Assembly: GCA_030528625.1 (NCBI GenBank)
Contig: JAUMYN010000001.1
Location: forward strand, 1 to 64,000
DNA: 64,000 nt
Direction of reading: 5' to 3'
Origin: Candidatus Saccharimonadota bacterium
GTDB taxonomy: Bacteria > Patescibacteriota > Saccharimonadia > Saccharimonadales > Saccharimonadaceae
Each line of letters opens with the position of its first letter. Position 1 is the stretch's first letter. The position numbers and the translations under genes were made by a program. Shown here piece after piece: positions 15,759-25,263 of this stretch. The notes beneath the pieces were generated by a model that saw nothing but the letters and a program-made list of their open reading frames with translations, was not told the DNA's origin and did not search any database.

Positions 15759-15835
15759 TGGTAGCACCGGGTGGGCCCGAACCACCGACCTCAGGCTTAT
15801 GAGTCCTGCGCTCTAACCAGCTGAGCTACGGTGCC
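15759..15835 (-). tRNA. tRNA-Met (CAU), elongator
   Basis: 77 nt with encoded CCA; acceptor GGCACCG/CGGTGCT with a G1:U72 pair, D arm GTAGCTCAGCTGGTTAGAGC, anticodon loop CTCATAA, T arm GGTGG/CCACC. The frame and GCTACCA end are like bacterial elongator tRNA-Met. Confidence 0.9.
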
Positions 15836-15871
15836 ACGTGAGTTGTATTGTATCAGATGAAAATAGATTTT

Positions 15872-16531
15872 TCAAATGCTTTTTGCGAGCGGCAGTGTTG
15901 TAATGAGTTTGGCAAGTTCAGCGGCGAAGACCTGGTGGCTCTCGGCAGTCCAGTGAAGTCCGTCTGCTCCTGGCGCGGCGCAGCTATTGGCATCAAAAAA
16001 GGTGATGTTGCGCTGGGCAGCTAATTCTGCGAGCACCGTGGGGAGCGCATTGAGGACGTCGACTGACTGGTCATTAAAATTCCACAGCTCGCGCGGCACA
16101 ATGGTTTCGTCGAATAGTCTCGCGGGGTTGGGGCGAACTGGTGCAACGACCAGTGGAGTGGCGCCATGTTCAAGGCAGTAATCGACATAGGTGAAGACTG
16201 CCGCCGCGATGTCGGCGGCGCTTCGGTGATAATATCGCTGCGCGTCATTGGTGCCAAGCATGATGATAGCAAGGTCGGGGTTGTGGCTCGCCAGGCATGG
16301 CGGGAAATACAGCCAGCCATTTTTTGACACCTTGAGCGGGTCGGGATGGTCGAGATTAGTGAGGCGACCGCCTAGACCTTCTTCAATGACATAGCTGTCA
16401 GGCAGGAGTTGTTGCAGGACGCGCGGCCAGCGGATAGCCTGGTCAAAGCGCGCCTTCATGTCAGGTTGTTGGCCGTAGGTGTTAGAGTCGCCGTAGCAGA
16501 GGATAGTGAGTGGCGTTACCGAGGTGTCCAT
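15872..16531 (-). CDS. SGNH/GDSL-family hydrolase
   Basis: 219 residues with the four SGNH blocks: ILCYGDSNTYG (nucleophile Ser), GLGGR (Gly), IIMLGTNDAQ (Asn) and PGADGLHWTAESH (Asp/His). No signal peptide, so it is a cytoplasmic esterase/lipase-like hydrolase; the arylesterase/TesA-like subgroup is the closest in layout. The substrate is unknown. Its ATG lies inside the last codons of the GNAT-like gene (16-base overlap), so the two are co-translated. Confidence 0.85.
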   Translation of the reverse strand: MDTSVTPLTILCYGDSNTYGQQPDMKARFDQAIRWPRVLQQLLPDSYVIEEGLGGRLTNLDHPDPLKVSKNGWLYFPPCLASHNPDLAIIMLGTNDAQRYYHRSAADIAAAVFTYVDYCLEHGATPLVVAPVRPNPARLFDETIVPRELWNFNDQSVDVLNALPTVLAELAAQRNITFFDANSCAAPGADGLHWTAESHQVFAAELAKLITTLPLAKSI

Positions 16532-17019
16532 ATATGTTGATTATACCCGTTTTTCTCGAGAATGACAGGGTCGCTACCGCCTGCTGTGATACGATATCGA
16601 CTAAGCTCGCCAGTACCATTGACGAGCGCGAGAGCCTGATGGCCATCATGCAATGGGGTAAAGCCAGCTTGTCGAGCTGCTTCCTGCATCCGGTCGTATT
16701 GAAGGCCAATAGAAATCCAAGTCGCGCATTCTTTGTCGCGAACCTCTTCTAAGAACGATACCATGCGGTTGAATCGGCTAACGATGTGGCCGGGTGCTGT
16801 TCCTATGGTGGTGATACGGCCACCGGCGCCTACGACACACCCCGCGTCCACTCGGTTTTCAGTGAGTCGGAGAATGCCGACTGATGCTTCGCCCAGTTTA
16901 CGCAAAAGCGCCGCATCGCCCCGGTATGTGTCACCGTAAGCCTCTTGAAATAGTTGACAGAAGATGTTGCTGATCTCATCGCGACTGAGGTCGTGTGGCT
17001 TGTATAGCTTTAGTGCCAT
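16516..17019 (-). CDS. GNAT-like N-acetyltransferase domain protein
   Basis: 167 residues. The order of segments fits a GNAT fold: helices at 12-30, a strand pair (SVGILRLTENRVDAGCVVGAG), a central helix near SRFNRMVSFLEEV, then WISIGLQYDRMQEAARQAGF, which resembles the acetyl-CoA part. The classical Q/RxxGxG/A motif is not obvious, so the assignment is tentative. It is the first gene of the pair with the SGNH hydrolase. A TATACA/TACAGT box lies within 10 bases of the ATG. Confidence 0.5.
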   Translation of the reverse strand: MALKLYKPHDLSRDEISNIFCQLFQEAYGDTYRGDAALLRKLGEASVGILRLTENRVDAGCVVGAGGRITTIGTAPGHIVSRFNRMVSFLEEVRDKECATWISIGLQYDRMQEAARQAGFTPLHDGHQALALVNGTGELSRYRITAGGSDPVILEKNGYNQHIWTPR

Positions 17020-17102
17020 AATGTATACTGTAGCAATATTTATTCAAAATGTCAACTATATTGTTACGCCACCAATCATGCAAAATGTGAGATAATACAC
17101 CC

Positions 17103-17939
17103 ATGAACTATATCCTCGCGGTGTCTGGCGGTATTGATAGCGTGGTACTGCTACACTACATGGTGCAGCGTGGCGGGCGGTTCGTGGTGGCGCATTTTGA
17201 TCATGGCATGCGGCCCAAATCCTCAGCCGATGCGCGCTTTGTGGCGGCGTTGGCGGCGCACTACGGATTACCATTCGTATCGCGGCGCGAGGAGCTGGCG
17301 GGCCAGGGCGAGGCGGCGGCGAGGCGGCGGCGCTATCGGTTTTTGCATGAGGTTGCTCAGGAGTACAACGGGCGAATAGTCACGGCGCATCATCGAGACG
17401 ACGCGGTGGAGACAATAGCACTGAATATTCAGCGGGGGACGCGTTGGCGGGGCGTGGCTGGCATGAGCGATCCGCGGCTGGAGCGACCGCTGAGTGCTTG
17501 GTCGAAGCGGGCGGTCTATGAGTATGCTGCGGCGCAGCGGTTGGAGTGGGTGGAGGATGCCACGAACCAGTCGCCTTGTTATACGCGCAATCGGCTGCGG
17601 CGGCGGCTGGGGCAATGCGGCGATGAACTACTGGCATCAAAACTGTATGAACTGTGGCAGAAGCAGCAGCGACTACGCGCGGCGATTGAACAGGAGGGTC
17701 GAGCGCTGCTGCCGCAACTCGATAGTCGTTATTTTGTGATCATGGCGCCAGAGTCAGCGGCGCAGGAGCTGCTGTACCAGCGAGTGCTGGAGGCCACAGG
17801 GGTGTCGCTGCTGAGTAGCCAGCTAGCGGCTTTGCTGATCGCTATCAAGACGGGACGGCCTGGCACTGTTTGGCAGCCAGCTGGTGGCGTGAGGGTGAAA
17901 TTATCACGCAAAAATGTTACAATAGAACGAGTTGATTAG
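17103..17939 (+). CDS. tilS: tRNA(Ile)-lysidine synthase
   Basis: 278 residues, shorter than E. coli TilS because the C-terminal domains are reduced. The PP-loop SGGIDS (residues 8-13), HFDHGMR and VTAHHRDDAVETIALN are diagnostic. TilS converts C34 of tRNA-Ile2 to lysidine so that it reads AUA instead of AUG. The likely substrate tRNA is encoded at 11564. A GATAAT box ends 6 bases before the ATG with no Shine-Dalgarno, so the mRNA is probably leaderless. ftsH begins 20 bases downstream. Confidence 0.95.
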   Translation: MNYILAVSGGIDSVVLLHYMVQRGGRFVVAHFDHGMRPKSSADARFVAALAAHYGLPFVSRREELAGQGEAAARRRRYRFLHEVAQEYNGRIVTAHHRDDAVETIALNIQRGTRWRGVAGMSDPRLERPLSAWSKRAVYEYAAAQRLEWVEDATNQSPCYTRNRLRRRLGQCGDELLASKLYELWQKQQRLRAAIEQEGRALLPQLDSRYFVIMAPESAAQELLYQRVLEATGVSLLSSQLAALLIAIKTGRPGTVWQPAGGVRVKLSRKNVTIERVD

Positions 17940-17958
17940 AAGAAAGGATACGCGGAAT

Positions 17959-19827
17959 ATGGCGGTGAAGATGCCGAAGAATAATAAGAAGGACGCTAAG
18001 CAGCTGGTGCGTTATAGTTTGTTTTGGGCAGTGTTGATTTTTGTTGGACTGGTGCTATATGCAGCGCTGGGACAGGGGGCGACGCTCAAGCAGGTGCCGT
18101 TGAGCGAGGTGGTACGTCGGGCGAATGCTGGCGAGATTAGCAAGCTGAATATCCAGGGTAATGACCTGACGATCACGTTAAAAAACCAGGACAAGCCGTC
18201 GGAGCGATCAGTCAAGGAGTCGGGAAGCACTATTTACGAGCAGGGGCTGAACAAGGACGCCAAGGTGGAAGTGATGGTGCTGCCGCCTTCCAGGACGGGC
18301 GAGGCGCTGTGGGGCCTGGCAGCAGTGGTAGTACCGGTGGTGATCGTTATTCTATTCTTTATGTTCATGATGCGTCAGGCTCAGGGGCAGAACAACCAAG
18401 CGATGGGCTTTGGCAAGTCAAAGGCGCGGCTGTACGGCGAGGATAAGGAAAAAGTGGTATTTGAGGACATTGCCGGCAATGACAATGCCAAGCAGGATCT
18501 GCAAGAGGTGGTGGACTTTCTGAAACATCCAAAGAAGTATCGCGAGCTGGGGGCCAAGATTCCAAAGGGTGTGCTGCTGGTCGGTAATCCGGGGACTGGT
18601 AAAACCATGCTGGCGCGCGCCGTAGCAGGCGAGGCTGGTGTGCCGTTCTTCTCAATTTCTGGTTCGGAGTTTGTCGAGATGTTTGTTGGTGTTGGTGCTT
18701 CGCGGGTGCGCGACTTGTTCACCAAGGCCAAGAAAAACGCGCCGTGTATTATTTTTATCGACGAGATCGATGCTGTGGGCCGCAAGCGCGGTTCGGGCAT
18801 GGGCGGCGGCCACGATGAGCGCGAGCAGACCTTGAACCAGATTTTGGTGGAGATGGACGGCTTTGATGGCGAGACGAATGTGATCGTGCTGGCGGCCACC
18901 AACCGCGCCGATGTGCTGGATCCTGCCCTGCTCCGCCCCGGCCGCTTTGATCGGCGGGTGACGATTACCTTGCCAGAGCGCAAAGATCGCGAGGCGATTC
19001 TCAAGGTGCATTTTAAGAATAAGCCGACTGACGAGACGGTCAACCTGGATAAATTGGCGGCCAAGACGGCTGGCTCAAGCGGCGCGGATCTGGCGAATAT
19101 CGCCAACGAAGCAGCTATTATCGCGGCGCGGCGCAATAAGAAAAAGATTACCAATGACGAGCTGACCGAGGCATTTGAGCGGGTGGCTATCGGCCCTGAG
19201 CGCAAGGCCAAGGTGATGAGCGAGCACGAAAAAGAGCTGACAGCCTACCACGAAGCCGGCCATGCCATCGTCGGTCACGTGCTGCCAGATTCCGATCCAG
19301 TGCACAAGGTGACGATTATTCCCCGCGGCGGCACCGGCGGCGTAACCTGGTTTTTGCCGCCAGAGGACAAGAGCTACACCAATGTGTACGAATTTAAGGA
19401 TATTCTGGCGCGAGCCATGGGTGGGCGCATTGCCGAGCAGCTTATCTATGGCGATGACGGCATCACGACTGGCGCTGGCTCGGATCTGCGCAAAGCAACC
19501 GAGATTGCCCGGGAGATGGTGATTGAGCAGGGCATGGGCCGAAGCCTACGCGACCAAGTGTTTCACGAGGACAATGGCGGGCTGATGTTTGATAAGATGA
19601 CGCGCGAGCGGCCGTACTCGGACGAAACTGCCAAGGTGATTGACAAAGAAGTAGCGGCGTTGATCACCGAGGCGAAGCAGCGGGCAATGCTGGTACTCAA
19701 GGCGAATCGCAAGCACCTAGACAAACTGGCCGAGGCGCTGCTGCAGGACGAGACGCTGGAAGAGGCAGCGGTGGCGGAAATTTTACAGGGAACAAAACTT
19801 CCGAAAGAGGCGGCGCTACACGACTAA
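17959..19827 (+). CDS. ftsH: ATP-dependent zinc metalloprotease FtsH
   Basis: 622 residues from the ATG at 17959, chosen because AGAAAGGAT lies about 10 bases upstream; a TTG at 17932 overlapping tilS is less likely. Two membrane helices (about 20-42 and 108-130) flank a small outside domain. The AAA module has Walker A GNPGTGKT near 209 and Walker [10 protein letters not shown], then the second region of homology with RPGRFDRRV. The zinc site is HEAGH near 430. It degrades unfolded and regulatory membrane proteins as a hexamer. It sits 6 bases before murJ. Confidence 0.97.
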   Translation: MAVKMPKNNKKDAKQLVRYSLFWAVLIFVGLVLYAALGQGATLKQVPLSEVVRRANAGEISKLNIQGNDLTITLKNQDKPSERSVKESGSTIYEQGLNKDAKVEVMVLPPSRTGEALWGLAAVVVPVVIVILFFMFMMRQAQGQNNQAMGFGKSKARLYGEDKEKVVFEDIAGNDNAKQDLQEVVDFLKHPKKYRELGAKIPKGVLLVGNPGTGKTMLARAVAGEAGVPFFSISGSEFVEMFVGVGASRVRDLFTKAKKNAPCIIFIDEIDAVGRKRGSGMGGGHDEREQTLNQILVEMDGFDGETNVIVLAATNRADVLDPALLRPGRFDRRVTITLPERKDREAILKVHFKNKPTDETVNLDKLAAKTAGSSGADLANIANEAAIIAARRNKKKITNDELTEAFERVAIGPERKAKVMSEHEKELTAYHEAGHAIVGHVLPDSDPVHKVTIIPRGGTGGVTWFLPPEDKSYTNVYEFKDILARAMGGRIAEQLIYGDDGITTGAGSDLRKATEIAREMVIEQGMGRSLRDQVFHEDNGGLMFDKMTRERPYSDETAKVIDKEVAALITEAKQRAMLVLKANRKHLDKLAEALLQDETLEEAAVAEILQGTKLPKEAALHD

Positions 19828-19833
19828 AACGCT

Positions 19834-21483
19834 ATGGGGCGGGTTCGCAATACGGTCAATAAGATAAATCAGCGGCTGACAGTGCGTCTGGCCGCTTCAA
19901 TGTTGGCAGGCTCTATGCTGGTCGGCAGCCTGTTGGGATTTTGGCGCGACCGCTTGCTTAATGCTGCCTATATGCCGAATGAGGCGGCTGGTCTGGCGGG
20001 GTATCCAGTGGGGCTCGATGCCTACACGGCGGCCTTTATGGTGCCGGACTTTATGTTTGCCATTTTGGTGTCGGGTGCGCTGAGCGTGACGTTTATCCCG
20101 GTGTTTAATGAGCGCTGGGTGAAGGGAAATCGCCAGTCGGCCTGGCAGATTAGCTCTAGTATGATCAATTTTATGGCGGTGTCAGCCATGGTGGTGAGCA
20201 TCATCATCATTGTGTTTGCCGATCAGATCACCGCGCTGTTAGTGCCGGGCTTTGGCGAGTCGGGTAAGGCGCTGACCACTAGCATGATGCGAGTCATTGC
20301 GGTGAATCCATTTATTTTTGCCGTGGCTGCGGTGATTGCCAGTATCCAGCAGGCGGTCGGGCGCTTCTCGTTTTATGCGTTGGCGCCAGTGATGTACAAT
20401 ATCGGCATCATCATCGGTATCGTGTGGTTTACTGGCGGCATCAATATCTTTGGCTGGCAGGTGTTTGACGGCGGTATTATGGGTGTGGCGCTCGGGGTAG
20501 TGCTGGGCTCGGTATTGCAGTTGGTGGTGAGTACTATCGGGCTGATCGGGCTGGGCTTTGATTATGAATTCAAGCTGCACTGGCGCAACAAAGGGTTCCG
20601 TAAAGTGCTGCGATTATTGCCGGCGCGGTCGGTTGATCAGGGGATGGACTATGCGGTTGGTTTGGTGGAGATGAATTTGCTGTCCAAAATGGGCGAGGGA
20701 GTGACTCGTGCCTATCAACAGGCGCTGACGCTGCATATGATGCCAATCAACCTTATCGGCGTGGCGATTTCCAATGCGGTGTTTCCGCAGTTGACGGAAA
20801 GTTTGGGCGAAGGCAAGGAGTTGGCTTTTCAGCGGCAGTTGCGCGGCCTGCTCAGGGTGATTATCTGGCTAGTGTTGCCAGTGGCGACAATTACCTTTTT
20901 CACCCGCGGCTACATTGTGCACTTTATCCGCAATACTGGCGACCCAATGATGGCGGGTATTTTGGGTTGTCTGGTGATTGCTATTCTGTTTCGCTCAGTC
21001 TACCACCTAGCGGCACGGGCGTTTTATGCTAGGCAAGACACCAAGACACCACTCTATATATCAATTTTTGCCATTAGCCTCAACGTGATCCTAGCGGTGG
21101 TGCTGTCGACCGTCTTGCGCATGGGGCCGTACGGGTTAGCATGGGCGCAGTCAGTGGTGGCGGTGGTCGAAGTGGCGACACTGTTCGTACTGATGGGACG
21201 GCGCATGCCGACGCTTTTTGACTTGTCTTTCGTTCGGGCGGTGACCCGCATGGTAGTAGCGACTGGTGTGGTAGCGGTGGTTTGCTATGCCAGCGTGCAG
21301 CTGCTGCCGTTTCGCGACAGTGACGACAGCTTTTTCAGCGCCTTTCCGAAATTTGCCATGATCACGCTGGTGAGTTTTGCAGCGTATGGTGCGATGTCAA
21401 AACTGCTGCACCTCAGCGAAATCGATCCGATCATCGCTAAATTACGACGACTGTTATTTGCGCGCTTCGATACTAAAAAATAG
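19834..21483 (+). CDS. murJ: Lipid II flippase MurJ (MviN)
   Basis: 549 residues with about 14 membrane helices, as in MurJ. Early helix [16 protein letters not shown] contains the conserved Arg residues of the central cavity, and the [21 protein letters not shown] stretch is characteristic of the family. It flips lipid-linked peptidoglycan precursor across the membrane. It follows ftsH by 6 bases and is probably co-transcribed with tilS-ftsH. The C-terminal segment is basic ([14 protein letters not shown]). Confidence 0.93.
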   Translation: MGRVRNTVNKINQRLTVRLAASMLAGSMLVGSLLGFWRDRLLNAAYMPNEAAGLAGYPVGLDAYTAAFMVPDFMFAILVSGALSVTFIPVFNERWVKGNRQSAWQISSSMINFMAVSAMVVSIIIIVFADQITALLVPGFGESGKALTTSMMRVIAVNPFIFAVAAVIASIQQAVGRFSFYALAPVMYNIGIIIGIVWFTGGINIFGWQVFDGGIMGVALGVVLGSVLQLVVSTIGLIGLGFDYEFKLHWRNKGFRKVLRLLPARSVDQGMDYAVGLVEMNLLSKMGEGVTRAYQQALTLHMMPINLIGVAISNAVFPQLTESLGEGKELAFQRQLRGLLRVIIWLVLPVATITFFTRGYIVHFIRNTGDPMMAGILGCLVIAILFRSVYHLAARAFYARQDTKTPLYISIFAISLNVILAVVLSTVLRMGPYGLAWAQSVVAVVEVATLFVLMGRRMPTLFDLSFVRAVTRMVVATGVVAVVCYASVQLLPFRDSDDSFFSAFPKFAMITLVSFAAYGAMSKLLHLSEIDPIIAKLRRLLFARFDTKK

Positions 21484-21506
21484 CCGTATCTGCTATACTT
21501 ACAGAG

Positions 21507-22370
21507 ATGAAACGAATTCGGAATTTTTGTATTATCGCTCACATTGACCATGGCAAGTCGACGCTGGCTGACCGCATGATGGAGATGACCAGCACGGTTG
21601 AGAAGCGCGATATGAAGTCGCAGCTGCTGGATAGTATGGATTTGGAGCGCGAGAAGGGCATTACGATCAAGCTGGCGCCGGTGCGGATGCAGTACACGCC
21701 AGGGGTGACGCGAGGCGGGGCAGCGCCCGTGGCGTATGACCTGAACCTGATTGATACGCCGGGGCATGTTGACTTTAGCTATGAAGTTTCGCGCAGCCTG
21801 CAGGCCTGCGAGGGTGCGGTGCTGGTGGTGGATGCCAGTCAGGGGATTCAAGCACAGACGCTCGCTAATGTGTACCTGGCCATGGAACAAGATCTGGTGA
21901 TTATCCCGGTACTCAATAAGGTGGATTTGCCAGCGGCTGATGTGCCGCGAGTGTCGAAGCAGGTGGTGAATTTGCTGGGCTGTGATGAAGACGAGATTAT
22001 TCACATCTCGGCCAAAACCGGGCAGAATGTTGAAAAGGTGCTGGAGGCGATCGTCGAACGCATCCCTGTGCCAAAAGGCGAGGCAGATGATCCGACCCGC
22101 GCGCTGATCTTTGACAGTTATTATGATGATTACCGCGGGGTGATTTTGTATGTGCGCGTGGTGGATGGCCGGATTGCCAAAAATGATGCGATCCATATGA
22201 TGGCGACTGGTGCAAATGGCTTGGCCCTGGAAGTCGGCCATCTTAGTCCGACCATGAACCCCGATCCGTCGCTCGATACCGGTGAAATCGGCTACATCGT
22301 CACCAACCTAAAGACGACGCGCGAGGCGAAGGTAGGGGATACGGTGACGCTGAGAAAGTATATTGACTAA
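21507..22370 (+). CDS. lepA: Elongation factor 4 (LepA), N-terminal half: GTPase and domain II
   Basis: 287 residues carrying all GTPase motifs: AHIDHGKST (G1), GITIK (G2), DTPGH (G3), NKVDLP (G4) and SAKTG (G5), then domain II up to [15 protein letters not shown]. In intact LepA the next residues are the PGxKxVxPxVYAG segment; here a stop follows, and that segment begins a separate ORF at 25264. Together the halves (287 + 320) equal a normal LepA of about 600 residues, with nothing missing. LepA back-translocates or remodels ribosomes. A TATACT box ends 7 bases before the ATG, so this half is probably leaderless. Confidence 0.93.
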   Translation: MKRIRNFCIIAHIDHGKSTLADRMMEMTSTVEKRDMKSQLLDSMDLEREKGITIKLAPVRMQYTPGVTRGGAAPVAYDLNLIDTPGHVDFSYEVSRSLQACEGAVLVVDASQGIQAQTLANVYLAMEQDLVIIPVLNKVDLPAADVPRVSKQVVNLLGCDEDEIIHISAKTGQNVEKVLEAIVERIPVPKGEADDPTRALIFDSYYDDYRGVILYVRVVDGRIAKNDAIHMMATGANGLALEVGHLSPTMNPDPSLDTGEIGYIVTNLKTTREAKVGDTVTLRKYID

Positions 22371-22372
22371 AA

Positions 22373-23026
22373 ATGAAGGGTGATCAGTATGGTAGTGGGA
22401 TAGCTATGGGTAGCGTACTGTGGGTTATTGGATGTGGAATGCTTGCGGCGGCATCAATCCTAGTGGCTATGTCATTGCCAATTGCCTCGCCTGATGGCAA
22501 TGGAGTATTGGCGTGGGTGCAACAGCACATAATGGTACTGCAGGCTGCAGATGAGCTGCTATCATTTAGTGCGCTAATCCTGGTGATGAGTATGCTGATG
22601 CTATATCGCCATCTAAGCAAAAAACATTCCGTGCTGGCTAATATTGCACTGGCTTTCGTTGCTATTGGTGCGGTAGCTATCGTATATGCGATGTTTGCAT
22701 TGGGTAGGCTGATCTATCCAGTTAATGGTTTGCCTATCACATCCGAAGCGTCGCTACTGTCTGCAAGTCAACTGTTTGCAGGGCTGCATATGGCAGCAAT
22801 TATGATAGCCTCGTGCATTATTGTGCTCTCGATTGTCGTAGGCTCACCGTGGTGTATCGTGGTGGGATTTTTTGCTGCTGCAGCACAATTGATCGGAACG
22901 TATTACGCGGGTCCCGTATCAACGTTGCTAGCTGTAGTGGCCGGGGTGCTATTATTCCTGTGGTCTGTAGTGTTCGGGTGGGTAGTGTTTATGAATAGGC
23001 CTGGCTGTGGTCAAAAAGAGGTATAG
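22373..23026 (+). CDS. Six-helix membrane protein (DUF4386-like) inside split lepA
   Basis: 217 residues with about six membrane helices; AMSLPIASPDGNGVLAW, a LYRHLSKKHSVLANIALAF segment and a long outside loop GRLIYPVNGLPITSEASLLS fit DUF4386-like proteins loosely. The start is 3 bases after the stop of the lepA N-half and there is no strong ribosome site, so it may be read by translational coupling. Codon use is more AT-rich than lepA, which suggests it arrived with the cassette. Function unknown. Confidence 0.7.
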   Translation: MKGDQYGSGIAMGSVLWVIGCGMLAAASILVAMSLPIASPDGNGVLAWVQQHIMVLQAADELLSFSALILVMSMLMLYRHLSKKHSVLANIALAFVAIGAVAIVYAMFALGRLIYPVNGLPITSEASLLSASQLFAGLHMAAIMIASCIIVLSIVVGSPWCIVVGFFAAAAQLIGTYYAGPVSTLLAVVAGVLLFLWSVVFGWVVFMNRPGCGQKEV

Positions 23027-23098
23027 ATAGTATCAACAGAGTGTGTCGCTTTTGTTTTGTAGCGAAGCACTATTTTACTACGCATGATAGCCGCTGCC

Positions 23099-23737
23099 TT
23101 ATATTTGTAGGGTCTTACGCAGCTCATCTTTGGCGAGATTCACCCCAAACCCTGGCTGGCCAGGTTCAAGCACGCGACCGGCGGCGAGATTTGGCAAAAG
23201 TAGCGGATCAAACCCTGCTTGGTCGATGAGTTGACTGACGGTCGCGGCGTCGTCTGGGTGGTCGCTGGCCACGGCGATGGCTTTACGGTCAGGCGCACCT
23301 GCTGGCCGGGCACTGTCGCGTAGGTGATGGTAGCCCATGTGGCTAAAACCTTTGACCACGCGGGCACCACTGAACCAGTCTTGCACTGCCTGGCTGCTGG
23401 ATTGGTCATCTGGCAAAATGTCCTCCCGCGGCCCGTCCACTTCCCACCAATAGTTCATGCCGTCAATTACCAATTTGCCGTCGAGTAGATCGGCTGGTAT
23501 CTGGCGAAACTTGCCCAGCGGCAACGCCAAGATGATAATATCGGCGTCTTTCGCCAGTTGCTCGGTATCTGCAGCGACGGCCCCGGGCACCAAAAAATTG
23601 ACGGTCAAACGGTTTTCGGCGGCTGGTCGCGAGCTTGATATTAGCACTGGCAAGCCGGCCTGGCGCAACAACTGCCCCAGGGTGATGCCGAGCTTGCCCG
23701 CACCGATAACGCCGATGGTCGGCTGCTTAGGCGTCAT
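23099..23737 (-). CDS. NADPH-dependent F420-reductase-like oxidoreductase
   Basis: 212 residues. An N-terminal Rossmann domain GVIGAGKLGITLGQLL with SSRPAAENR at the end of strand 2 (phosphate contact for NADP) and the motif VKGFSHMGYHHLRD, which matches the F420_oxidored/NADP-binding domain family. Cofactor F420 itself is not expected in a CPR organism, so the partner is more likely a flavin or a small substrate. It overlaps the upstream LLM monooxygenase gene by 11 bases, and the two are one operon inside the split lepA. Confidence 0.8.
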   Translation of the reverse strand: MTPKQPTIGVIGAGKLGITLGQLLRQAGLPVLISSSRPAAENRLTVNFLVPGAVAADTEQLAKDADIIILALPLGKFRQIPADLLDGKLVIDGMNYWWEVDGPREDILPDDQSSSQAVQDWFSGARVVKGFSHMGYHHLRDSARPAGAPDRKAIAVASDHPDDAATVSQLIDQAGFDPLLLPNLAAGRVLEPGQPGFGVNLAKDELRKTLQI

Positions 23738-24794
23738 GCTGCTTTTCCTTCAGCAATTCTTTCACGCGTGGAATAACCTTCTTGGCGTATAGCTCTACGG
23801 TATGCAAACGCTCGCTGGCTGGCACTGGGCCAAAGCCGTAGACGAGATCGAAGCGATTAGCGTCAACCGTGTGCATGGTGTTGGCAATTTTTTGTGCTAC
23901 CGTTTCAGGCGAGCCAACATACATCGAACCGTGTTTGACTTCCTGCAAAAAGTGCTCACGGCTCATTGGTGGCCAACCGCGTGTTTTGCCGATGGCATCA
24001 AAGGCGGTCTTAAAGTATGGGAATGATTTTTCAATCGCTTCTTCATCAGTGTCGGCGATAAAGCCTGGCGAATGCACACCGATTGGGTGAGCGGTTTTGC
24101 CCATTTCCTTGGCGGCTTCGCGGTACAGCTGGGTGAACGGGCGGAAGCGAGCAGGGTCGCCACCGATGATAGCCAGCATGACAGGGAAGTCATATTTGAC
24201 AGCACGGATGATGGATTGTGGCGAGCCGCCGACGCCAACCAACGTTTCTAGGCGCCCCGATTCGGTCTTCGGGAAGACATCGGCGTCGGTCAGTGAGGCA
24301 CGAGTGCTGCCGCTCCAGGTGACTGGTTTTTCATCAAGCAGCTTTGAAAACAGGTCGATTTTTTCTTCAAACAACACTTCGTAGTCGCGTAGGTCATAGC
24401 CAAACAGCGGGAATGATTCGGTGAATGAGCCGCGGCCTAAAATGACTTGTGCTCGTCCGTTCGACAGTGCGTCCAGTGTGGCAAAGCGTTCGAACACGCG
24501 TACTGGGTCGTCAGAACTCAGCACGGTTACGCCTGACGCCAGGCGAATGTTTTTGGTGACACTGGCGATGCCAGCCAAGACGGTTTCTGGGCTCGAGATG
24601 GAATATTCTTCGCGGTGATGCTCACCCAGGGCGATCACATCAACGCCGAGCTTGTCGGCTAGTACCGCCTCCTCGACGACCTGGCGAATAGCCGCAGCGT
24701 GGCTGGTTGGCTTGCCGTGCTCGTCTAGCGGCAGATCACCAAAGTTGTCTAGGCCAAATTGTAGTTCGGCAGTAGCTGGTTTCGTTTTGCTCAT
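23727..24794 (-). CDS. LLM-class flavin-dependent monooxygenase (luciferase-like)
   Basis: 355 residues, full length for the family. It starts with an ELQFGLDNFGD strand, has ALGEHHREEYSISSPETVLAG (flavin/substrate-binding His pair) and LGRGSFTESFPLFGYDL. A late VYGFGPVPASERLHTVELYAK completes the barrel. These enzymes use FMNH2 or F420H2; the neighbouring NADP oxidoreductase could supply electrons. An AAGGAGTGAT ribosome site precedes the ATG. It is divergent from the ArsR gene at 24933, which probably controls it. Confidence 0.88.
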   Translation of the reverse strand: MSKTKPATAELQFGLDNFGDLPLDEHGKPTSHAAAIRQVVEEAVLADKLGVDVIALGEHHREEYSISSPETVLAGIASVTKNIRLASGVTVLSSDDPVRVFERFATLDALSNGRAQVILGRGSFTESFPLFGYDLRDYEVLFEEKIDLFSKLLDEKPVTWSGSTRASLTDADVFPKTESGRLETLVGVGGSPQSIIRAVKYDFPVMLAIIGGDPARFRPFTQLYREAAKEMGKTAHPIGVHSPGFIADTDEEAIEKSFPYFKTAFDAIGKTRGWPPMSREHFLQEVKHGSMYVGSPETVAQKIANTMHTVDANRFDLVYGFGPVPASERLHTVELYAKKVIPRVKELLKEKQHDA

Positions 24795-24832
24795 ATCATC
24801 ACTCCTTTTCGTTATGTGCTGTGTGGCTAACT

Positions 24833-24932
24833 GTTATTTCTCATTATATCAAAATATTTTTATATTTCAATATATTTTTTATAAAAATATATAAATATTG
24901 TAATATTTTATATTTTGTAGTATACTTACTAT
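24833..24932. promoter_or_regulatory. AT-rich divergent control region with dyad symmetry
   Basis: About 100 bases, over 85% A+T, between the LLM monooxygenase and the ArsR gene. The left arm CAAAATATTTTTATA and the right arm TATTTTATATTTTG are imperfect inverted copies. TATACT at 24921-24926 lies 6 bases before the ArsR ATG. A binding site for the ArsR-type repressor is the natural reading. Confidence 0.6.
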
Positions 24933-25223
24933 ATGAATCATACCGACCAGCAACAAACTGTCCGCATCCTGAAGGCCTTGGCAGATGATATTCGCTTGAA
25001 TATCGTAAAGCATATTGCCCGCCAGCGTGGGCCAATTGCCAGTTGCGATGTGGTAACCTCGTGCGCGCGCTATACGCAGTTGTCGCAGCCAGCTATGAGT
25101 CATCATTTTAAAAAACTGGTTGATGCCGGCGTCCTACTAGTCCAAAAACAGGGCACCGAAAACCACTATTCACTCAACAAAAAACTGTGCAAGCAGTATG
25201 GGATTGATGTGACTAAGATGTAG
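24933..25223 (+). CDS. ArsR/HTH-type transcription regulator
   Basis: 96 residues with a winged helix: VRILKALADDIRLNIVKHI at the start, then YTQLSQPAMSHHFKKLVDAG as the recognition helix and TENHYSLNKKL as the wing. Three cysteines (SCDVVTSC and KLCKQ) could serve as a thiol or metal sensor, but the pattern is not the classical ELCVCD. It is divergent from the LLM operon across an AT-rich dyad and is likely its repressor. Leaderless -10/ATG spacing. Confidence 0.85.
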   Translation: MNHTDQQQTVRILKALADDIRLNIVKHIARQRGPIASCDVVTSCARYTQLSQPAMSHHFKKLVDAGVLLVQKQGTENHYSLNKKLCKQYGIDVTKM

Positions 25224-25263
25224 CGTCGTGTTTGCTGCGAAATTATAGTATAATAACAGATAT

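Noticed and set aside
15532-15816. 94-codon plus-strand ORF over the 15699 gene and tRNA-Met
   Set aside because: It runs through a tRNA gene and a terminator hairpin.
18381-19211. 276-codon open frame antisense to ftsH
   Set aside because: Same mirror effect; dominated by Ser, Arg and Ala with no domain.
21285-22241. 318-codon open frame antisense to murJ/lepA
   Set aside because: His/Arg/Ile-rich nonsense composition; it mirrors the codon bias of the true lepA and murJ genes on the plus strand.
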